DNA from: an uncultured bacterium
GTDB lineage: Bacteria; Desulfobacterota; Desulfobulbia; Desulfobulbales; Desulfobulbaceae
DNA: 6,245 bases
NCBI GenBank assembly: GCA_903842475.1
Contig: CAIMMA010000309.1
Location: 1-6,245 of the forward strand
Direction: 5' to 3'
Under the pieces are notes generated by a model. It was not told the DNA's origin and did not search any database. It saw only the letters and a program-made list of their open reading frames with translations. A program made the translations under genes and the position numbers. Shown here piece after piece: positions 1 through 4,889 of this stretch; within the stretch, counting starts at the first letter, position 1; each line of letters starts with the position of its first letter.

Positions 1-2106
1 AATGGGATAAACCTGACGATGCCGTCGGGTGACGGTACCAGTAGCGGTATCGGCGGTAATGTCTTGCTTAGCAACTCCGCCTCCATCTCTACCGGCGGTA
101 TCGGCGCCATCGCCATCGTCGCTCAAAGCATCGGCGGAGGCGGTGGCCTGAATCTGGCCAGCGGTAATGCCGGCAGCGCCGGCGGGTCGGGGCGCGGTGG
201 CAATGTCACCGTCACAAATAGTGGTGAAGTCTCCACGACCGGAGCCTACGCTCACGGCATTTTTGCTCAGAGCAGCGCAGGCTCTCCAGGCGGTCCAGTC
301 ACGGGAGAGACTGTTACTGTCGACAATAGCGGGACTGTTCAGGTCTCGGGAGCCGGCTCAAGCGCTATTTATGCAGTCAGCACCGTCACAGGCGATACAG
401 TCGGTGCCGGTCAGATATCTATAACCAATGAAAGCAGCGGAATTTTGAGGGGCGCCTCCGATGGCACTGCTCCGATCCGCCTGAGCGGCGGCAGCAATAA
501 TATCGTAGTTAATTCCGGTTTGATATCATCAGCAGGTGAGCCGGTAAGCGGGACCTACGCCACTTTTAATCAGTCCGGACAGTTGCAGTGCAATACCCTC
601 ACCATCAATACCGGTCTCTTTAATCAGACCGGCGGCATCAATAGGGTAAATGGCCAATTGACTTTGGAGTCGCAGGGGGGGGGCACAGGCAATTACAACC
701 TCAGCGGTGGAAGTTTGACGGTGGAGACCCTCAAAATTGGCGCCGGAAGCTCCTTTAATAACAGTGGCGGCACCTTGAGTTACCAACATCTTGTGCATAA
801 CGGAAATTTTAGTTCGGACCTGATAAATACCGGTACTCTTTCAGGCTCCGGTATTATTACTGGCAATCTTACAAATCTGGGCACGATTAATCCCGGCAAT
901 TCTCCCGGCGTTTTGACCGTAGCTGGAAGCTTTACCCAGGGCGCCTCAGGCGTTCATATCGTCGAAGTTGCCTCTGCTTCCAGTTACGATAAGCTTGTCG
1001 TAACTGGCGGTGCCGCTAATCTGGCCGGAGCCATCGCTCCCACATTGTATGGTGGTTTTAAGCCCGGTGGCAATCAGCTCTTCCCCGGAGTCGTAACCGC
1101 CACCGGCGGCATCAACGGTACCTTCAGCGCCATTGCCAATCAGCAATTTACTCCCACCTTATCCTGGCAGACGAGTTACAACCCCGACCGTGTTGACCTT
1201 TGGGTTAACCGCAACTACACCAATGCCGGTTTGAATTTAAACGGTAACCAACAGGCGGTGGGCTCACTCCTGGACGGGTTTGCCGGCGTTACCAGCGGCG
1301 ATATGGACAGAGTCTTAAACGCCATTGACTACTTGCCGAACAGTGCCACTGTTCGAGATGCATTTAACCAGTTATCTCCGGAAAAGGCTGGAGCCTTAAC
1401 CGATATCGGGTTTCTGGCCGCCAATTTCCAGATGCGCAACCTGGCTACCCGCACCACCAACCTCCGTTTTCTTCAGGGAGAATTTGGCGGTAGCAGCCTG
1501 AATGGTGGTCGTTTTGGTCTCAGCTCTTCTAAAATGGATATGATTATGCTGGCATACAACGGCGGCAGCATCTCCGACCTCTTCAGCGGCTCCAAAGAGT
1601 TGCAGTTCTCTGACAGCCGTTGGGGGTTTTTTGTGGATGGTGGGGCCAGCTTCGGCAAACAGTATACCACGGCCAACCAGACTGGTTATGATTTTACCCT
1701 GGGTGGCTTTACTGTCGGAGCCGATTTCCGACTGAGGGATAACTTATTACTCGGTTTGGCTACGGGCTACAGCAACACCAGTTCCAGTTTCTTCGGCTCC
1801 GGGGGGAGCGTTGACACAAATACCGTCCCCTTAAATGCCTATGTCGCCTATTTCCCCGGGGCGCTCTACGCCTACGGTTCTATAGGCTACGCTCTCAACA
1901 TGTACGACCTGAATAGAGGGATAAATTTTGATGATATTGCCCGGACGGCTTCTAGTTCAACGACTGGAGACCAATTCAACCTCTATGGTGAAACTGGTTA
2001 TGACTTAAAACTTAGTCGGATCATCCTGACTCCGTCCGCCACTCTGGCTTATTCCGCCCTCTGGGTTGGTGGATTTAACGAAAAGGCGCCGATGTCCTCA
2101 ACTTGA
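1..2106 (+). CDS. Autotransporter outer-membrane protein, 5'-partial and frameshifted in its barrel
   Basis: This is a type V secretion protein: a passenger is carried to the cell surface by its own C-terminal beta-barrel. The frame is open from base 1, so the ATG at 19 is internal and the signal peptide lies upstream. In order, I see degenerate passenger repeats with an AQSIGGGGG motif (about 58-485), short FNxSGG solenoid rungs (about 562-813), a GTINPGNSPGVLTV-type autotransporter stem (about 880-930), a helical linker with LSPE (1372-1383), and an autotransporter barrel starting near the Trp codon at 1621. Gly, Ser, Thr and Asn dominate, as expected of a beta-solenoid. The frame ends early at TGA 2104-2106, inside the barrel, while barrel sequence continues in another frame to 2447. 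As written, the product lacks about 114 C-terminal residues and the terminal aromatic assembly signal, so it should not insert properly. The family is clear; the passenger's ligand or role is not. Confidence 0.9.
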   Translation, partial: NGINLTMPSGDGTSSGIGGNVLLSNSASISTGGIGAIAIVAQSIGGGGGLNLASGNAGSAGGSGRGGNVTVTNSGEVSTTGAYAHGIFAQSSAGSPGGPVTGETVTVDNSGTVQVSGAGSSAIYAVSTVTGDTVGAGQISITNESSGILRGASDGTAPIRLSGGSNNIVVNSGLISSAGEPVSGTYATFNQSGQLQCNTLTINTGLFNQTGGINRVNGQLTLESQGGGTGNYNLSGGSLTVETLKIGAGSSFNNSGGTLSYQHLVHNGNFSSDLINTGTLSGSGIITGNLTNLGTINPGNSPGVLTVAGSFTQGASGVHIVEVASASSYDKLVVTGGAANLAGAIAPTLYGGFKPGGNQLFPGVVTATGGINGTFSAIANQQFTPTLSWQTSYNPDRVDLWVNRNYTNAGLNLNGNQQAVGSLLDGFAGVTSGDMDRVLNAIDYLPNSATVRDAFNQLSPEKAGALTDIGFLAANFQMRNLATRTTNLRFLQGEFGGSSLNGGRFGLSSSKMDMIMLAYNGGSISDLFSGSKELQFSDSRWGFFVDGGASFGKQYTTANQTGYDFTLGGFTVGADFRLRDNLLLGLATGYSNTSSSFFGSGGSVDTNTVPLNAYVAYFPGALYAYGSIGYALNMYDLNRGINFDDIARTASSSTTGDQFNLYGETGYDLKLSRIILTPSATLAYSALWVGGFNEKAPMSST
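58..485 (+). repeat. Degenerate passenger repeats of the autotransporter
   Basis: Four related protein units can be aligned. They start at 58 (NVLLSNSASISTGG, ending AQSIGGGGG), 202 (NVTVTNSGEVSTTG, ending AQSSAGSPGG), 310 (TVTVDNSGTVQVSG) and 412 (QISITNESSGILRG). The core is a beta-strand, then N, a turn, a short strand with T/S-G, and a hydrophobic strand leading into A-x-S. Start-to-start spacing is 48, 36 and 34 codons; the first spacer is longer because of a Gly/Ser/Ala linker. The Gly-rich AQSIGGGGG form appears once clearly and decays toward the C-terminal side. More complete copies may lie upstream of the window. These are protein-level repeats without strong DNA identity. Confidence 0.7.
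562..813 (+). repeat. FNxSGG beta-solenoid rungs in the autotransporter stem
   Basis: Four short units share the core aromatic-N-x-S/T-G(G). Their aromatic codons are at 565 (TFNQSGQ), 619 (LFNQTGG), 694 (NYNLSGG) and 754 (SFNNSGG). Spacing is 18, 25 and 20 codons, about one turn of a right-handed beta-helix. The second unit is lengthened by the Gly stretch encoded by the G9 tract. The pattern fits a stacked asparagine/aromatic ladder just before the conserved autotransporter stem. A lone Cys at 589-591 sits in the first unit, which is unusual for a passenger. Confidence 0.65.
675..683 (+). repeat. Homopolymeric G9 tract inside the autotransporter coding region
   Basis: Nine consecutive G residues encode the end of Gln and the Gly-Gly-Gly of ESQGGGTG. 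The current length keeps the passenger in frame. One extra G would bring TAA 756-758 into frame and one fewer would bring TGA 716-718 into frame, so any single-base slip ends translation within about 75 bases. Long G runs in surface-protein genes are the usual substrate of slipped-strand phase variation in several Gram-negative bacteria; whether that happens here is inference. Shorter runs occur at 1801-1806 (G6), 2267-2273 (G7) and 5708-5714 (G7). Confidence 0.9.
2080..2085 (+). other. Frameshift site in the autotransporter barrel
   Basis: The upstream frame reads GFNE then K and goes out of register, reaching TGA at 2104-2106. Re-reading one base, or adding one base in the GAAAAGG stretch, gives GFNE-K-GADVLNL and stays open to 2447. 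The simplest explanation is one lost base, for example in the four-A run. That could be a real inactivating mutation or a sequencing or assembly error. The site is not a proper slippery heptamer, because the GAA codon cannot re-pair well one base back, so programmed -1 frameshifting is unlikely. Confidence 0.85.
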
Positions 2107-2447
2107 AGGTCGGTTCGCAGAGTGCAGATTCTCTCCAAACCGGGATCGGCGGTAAAATTACTCTTCCCCTGAAGGTTTGTTCGGCGAAAGTAATTCCCCA
2201 GTTCTATGCCTTTTATCAACACGAATTTTCTAATGGTAGCCGCTCCCTTAACGCCACCCTGAGCCAGGGGGGGAGCCCCTTCAGTTTTCAGACTGACGCC
2301 GCCAAGCGGGATTATGCCTTAATAGGCGGCAATATTACCGTCGGGGTAACGAAAGACCTGGTGACCCAAATTAACTACAACGCTGAAGTAGGCCGGGGGA
2401 GCTCCACCGTCCAGAATATCAATATCGGCCTGCGGTGGCAGTTTTAA
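2085..2447 (+). pseudogene. C-terminal barrel segment of the same autotransporter, displaced by a frameshift
   Basis: This stretch continues the barrel of the preceding gene in a different frame. Reading from GGC at 2085 gives GADVLNLKVGSQSADSL, the sequence expected after the upstream frame's GFNE in autotransporter barrels. It then runs through alternating hydrophobic beta-strands and ends NIGLRWQF before TAA 2445-2447. A terminal Phe preceded by alternating hydrophobic residues is the typical signal recognised by the BAM complex. The segment has no signal peptide and no believable start site; the first start-like codon is TTG at 2103, inside the strand region. It is therefore not an independent gene. 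Joined with one added base, the visible product is 815 residues, and the barrel from the Trp at 1621 is about 275 residues, the usual size for this domain. The displaced part would supply roughly the last four or five strands. Confidence 0.85.
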
Positions 2448-2519
2448 GTAAAAATAACATTGCCAGGTAACAGGCATAACAATAGCTCTTTTGACTCTGA
2501 TTGCTGGAGATCCTGTTCG

Positions 2520-2526
2520 AGGAGGT
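2520..2526 (+). promoter_or_regulatory. Ribosome binding site of the beta-helix lipoprotein gene
   Basis: AGGAGGT is a full-strength Shine-Dalgarno sequence seven bases before the ATG at 2534. It fixes that start, which is also the one that gives a complete lipoprotein signal peptide. Confidence 0.85.
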
Positions 2527-2533
2527 TTGAGCC

Positions 2534-4651
2534 ATGAAACCGACCCTTCACCTATTCTGCGCATTGCTGGCCCTCTCTTTTGCGATCATCCCGGTGGGAT
2601 GTTCACAAGGTCCCGGCGCTTCGCTCGATTGCAGCAAGGACTACTGGGTTGCCCCTACCGGTAGCGACGGCGGCAACGATGGCAGAGAGTCGAGGCCCTT
2701 CCAGACGATCGAACGGGCGAGGCAGGCCGTCCGCAGTGATCCGGCAAGGGGTCAATGCACGATTCATGTCAACATCCGGGGCGGCACCTATTCGCTGGCG
2801 TCCCCGTTGCAGTTTGACCCCGGGGACTCGGGCTCGGATCGGCATGAGGTCGTCTACCGGGCGGCCCCGGGCAACACGCAGCCTGTCGTCATCTCGGGTG
2901 GCATCGTCGTCGAAGGATTCGACTGCAGCACCGGCAGTTGCAAGGCGTCCGTCCCCGGTTGGCCTGCGGGACAGATCGCAAGACAGCTCTACGTCGATGA
3001 CGTACGGGCGATCCGGGCGCGCTCTAACTACGATCCGGCCGTCAGCGTCCAGGAGGCCAATCCCGTCTACGCGCGGACCGACAAGGGCTACGAGGTCCCG
3101 CTCGGGGGCTGGGCGCCTCGTCTCGAGCATCCCGAGTGGGCCGAGGTGGTCACCGTCACACAGTGGAAGATGATGCGGTGCCCGCTCACCGGAGCCCCGG
3201 CCACGACCCTGACACCGGATCCGCAGTGCTGGCGGAACGCCAACAGCTATCCGCCGCCGTGGAACTTCCAGCTCCTGAGCTGGATCGAGAACGCGCCGGA
3301 GTACCTCGATCAGCCCGGGATGTGGTTCCTGGATCCCCTGTCTAAGACCCTTCACTACAAGCCCTACGGAGGAACGACACCTTCCCGGGCCGTCGTTCCA
3401 CTCCTCGAGTCCCTGATGAGCCTCGTCGGACGGCCCGGGTCGCCGGTGAGGAACATCCGCTTCAGCGGGTTACAGTTTTCCCATGCGACCTGGTTTGGCC
3501 CGAACCGGGACGGCTACGTGTCCGACCAGAGCGGCAACTTCGTGAAGGGACCTGGCTATTTACCCAATCTCAACGGGCATCAGAAGATCGTCTACTCGAC
3601 GCCCGGGAACGTACAGCTCAACTATGCACGCGGTATCACCTTCGAGAACAACGTCTTCTCGCATCTTGGAGCCGTGGGGATCTGGCTGGGGACGGGCAGC
3701 CAGGACAACCTCGTCATCAACAACACCTTCACGGACATCTCCTCGGCGGCCATCCAGGTGAGCGGCGTCGACCTCCAGGTGAACGTCCGCGCCAACGCCG
3801 ACTCGATCACCTCAGGGAACCAGATCCTCGACAACGACATCTCGTACACCGGAAGGGACTACTACGACACCGCCGGGATCTTTGTGATGTTCGCAGCCGG
3901 GACGACGATCAAGAACAACAACATTCGCCACACGCCGTGGAGCGGGATCGCCATCGGCTGGGGATGGGGTCTGCTTGACGAGGGTGGCTTCCCGGGCATG
4001 CCGTACGCCAAGTACAACGAGTGGGGCGTCTTCACGACTCCGACGGTCGCCCGGGACAACCGCCTCCTCAGCAACCGGATCAGCTACTTCCTGGAGCAGC
4101 TGTGGGACGGTGGCGCCGTCTACATCAACGGCTCGCAGGGGACAGGCACGGAGAACGGCCTCCTGCTCCAGCTGAACGTGGTGGATCACAAGAGGCCGTC
4201 AGCAGGCGGCAACGTCTTCTACACGGATGCCGGCAGTCGATACGTCACATTCGACCGGAACGTCTCGCTCGACAACGCGGTGGGCATCATCGATCTCGGG
4301 TCGTGTAAGACGCCATCGACGTGGGAAGGCCCCGGGAGCGACATCATCCTGCGCCGCTACGGGGACAACGAGTTCACCCGCTGGATCATCGCCGTGCTGG
4401 ACAGCTTCGACGCACTTTGCGCCGTCACCTCCTGGAAGGTCAGCTACGGGGCCGAGATGGGCGGATGCGTCCCGCGTGGGCATCTCACGTACATCGACAA
4501 TTACTTTTTCGAGCCCATCCGGTTCTTCGACATCTGCACGTCGAACCTGGACGTTCCGGTGGCCATCCCGGACGTGTCGATCAGCAACAAGGGGATCCAG
4601 TCGGAAGCGGACGTGCCCCCCTGGATCATCCGTCAGGCAGGAAAGCAGTGA
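2534..4651 (+). CDS. Right-handed parallel beta-helix lipoprotein, probably a carbohydrate-active enzyme
   Basis: This 705-residue protein begins with a lipoprotein signal peptide: M-K, a hydrophobic stretch, then P-V-G-C with Cys23 as the lipidation site. The following Ser is compatible with outer-membrane sorting. Residues 37-67 (YWVAPTGSDGGNDG, then PFQTIERARQAV) are the typical opening of secreted beta-helix proteins. They are followed by RGGTY (82-86), DPGDSGS and VVISGG (118-123), and RQLYVDDVRAIRARS (150-164). Beta-helix rungs run from about 307 to 580, with NNxFxxL and DNxISYTG repeats. Three acidic positions stand out as possible catalytic or binding residues: D445 (DTAG), D525 (WDGGAVY) and D565 (YTDAGS). 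Ten mature cysteines besides C23 (33, 75, 131, 136, 216, 232, 591, 629, 645, 668) all flank the helix core and suggest disulfides. The architecture resembles beta-helix glycosidases such as the GH141 and GH120 families or polysaccharide lyases, but substrate and reaction cannot be assigned. Its G+C is far above its neighbours, which suggests transfer. Confidence 0.85.
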   Translation: MKPTLHLFCALLALSFAIIPVGCSQGPGASLDCSKDYWVAPTGSDGGNDGRESRPFQTIERARQAVRSDPARGQCTIHVNIRGGTYSLASPLQFDPGDSGSDRHEVVYRAAPGNTQPVVISGGIVVEGFDCSTGSCKASVPGWPAGQIARQLYVDDVRAIRARSNYDPAVSVQEANPVYARTDKGYEVPLGGWAPRLEHPEWAEVVTVTQWKMMRCPLTGAPATTLTPDPQCWRNANSYPPPWNFQLLSWIENAPEYLDQPGMWFLDPLSKTLHYKPYGGTTPSRAVVPLLESLMSLVGRPGSPVRNIRFSGLQFSHATWFGPNRDGYVSDQSGNFVKGPGYLPNLNGHQKIVYSTPGNVQLNYARGITFENNVFSHLGAVGIWLGTGSQDNLVINNTFTDISSAAIQVSGVDLQVNVRANADSITSGNQILDNDISYTGRDYYDTAGIFVMFAAGTTIKNNNIRHTPWSGIAIGWGWGLLDEGGFPGMPYAKYNEWGVFTTPTVARDNRLLSNRISYFLEQLWDGGAVYINGSQGTGTENGLLLQLNVVDHKRPSAGGNVFYTDAGSRYVTFDRNVSLDNAVGIIDLGSCKTPSTWEGPGSDIILRRYGDNEFTRWIIAVLDSFDALCAVTSWKVSYGAEMGGCVPRGHLTYIDNYFFEPIRFFDICTSNLDVPVAIPDVSISNKGIQSEADVPPWIIRQAGKQ

Positions 4652-4711
4652 CGCTCCCCCGTCCCATGCCTTGAGGCTTCCGTCGAACACGATGACGTTG
4701 CCTTGCGCGGA

Positions 4712-4725
4712 CCAGCGGCCGCTGG
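4712..4725. repeat. Perfect 14-base palindrome
   Basis: CCAGCGGCCGCTGG equals its own reverse complement. It lies in the GC-rich half of the gap after the beta-helix gene. As RNA it could form only a five-pair stem with a four-base loop, and no T-run follows, so it is not a standard terminator. A protein-binding site or chance are both possible. Confidence 0.6.
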
Positions 4726-4878
4726 GATGGCCGTTACGTCCCTGGAGGCATATTTTAGGAGGAGCCCGATTACAGGAAGCGATGCCGGAAGTTTCATTGG
4801 ACAAACGCAAATCAGGAATGGTAACCTGCCGTAGCTGAAAAAGCAAATTCCAATCCGACCGAAATTACTGCCCGACAA

Positions 4879-4885
4879 AAGGAGA
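4879..4885 (+). promoter_or_regulatory. Ribosome binding site of the metallophosphoesterase gene
   Basis: AAGGAGA is followed by TTTT and the ATG at 4890. The spacing is slightly short but normal. It supports this start, which also places a hydrophobic signal peptide directly at the N-terminus. Confidence 0.8.
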
Positions 4886-4889
4886 TTTT

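Larger units (their letters stand above)
4652..4889 (+). other. Intergenic region spanning a composition change
   Basis: These 238 bases separate two lipoprotein genes. The first part, to about 4745, keeps the high G+C of the beta-helix gene; the rest has the lower G+C of the downstream gene. After TGA 4649-4651 the same frame stays open to TAG 4832-4834, and a minus-strand frame is also open across 4652-4846. I recognise no domain in either, so this could be a decayed gene end or chance openness in GC-rich DNA. An AGGAGGAG at 4757-4764 has no start codon at a usable distance. I see no terminator hairpin with a T-run and no convincing promoter; a TTGGAC at 4797-4802 lacks a good -10 partner. 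Confidence 0.5.

Noticed and set aside
2078..2090. Programmed -1 ribosomal frameshifting to make a full-length autotransporter
   Set aside because: The site is CGAAAAGG, not an X-XXY-YYZ heptamer. The GAA codon would re-pair poorly one base back, and I see no strong stimulatory hairpin just downstream. Frameshifting would also be an odd way to make a barrel that needs its C-terminus.
2461..2476. Possible terminator hairpin TGCC-AGGTAACA-GGCA after the autotransporter
   Set aside because: The stem is only four pairs and no T-run follows.
2491..2519. TTGACT as a -35 element before the beta-helix gene
   Set aside because: At 17 bases the -10 position reads TGTTCG and runs up to the ribosome binding site. 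There is no usable -10.
2603..3355. 250-codon minus-strand open frame opposite the beta-helix gene
   Set aside because: It is a by-product of GC-rich codon use. The plus-strand gene has a signal peptide, a ribosome binding site and family motifs, while the minus frame has a low-complexity Arg/Pro/Gly composition and no domain I recognise.
4715..4722. NotI-like GCGGCCGC as a cloning or adapter trace
   Set aside because: It sits inside a longer natural-looking palindrome in GC-rich DNA, with no vector or linker sequence around it.
4782..4838. Tiny 18-codon open frame in the gap before the phosphoesterase
   Set aside because: The strong AGGAGG lies about 20 bases upstream, too far from its ATG, and the peptide has no recognisable feature.
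4199..4846. 215-codon minus-strand open frame across the end of the beta-helix gene and the gap
   Set aside because: Most of it lies opposite the real gene and looks like a GC-driven shadow. The part over the gap has no motif I can name, so it is kept only as an observation.
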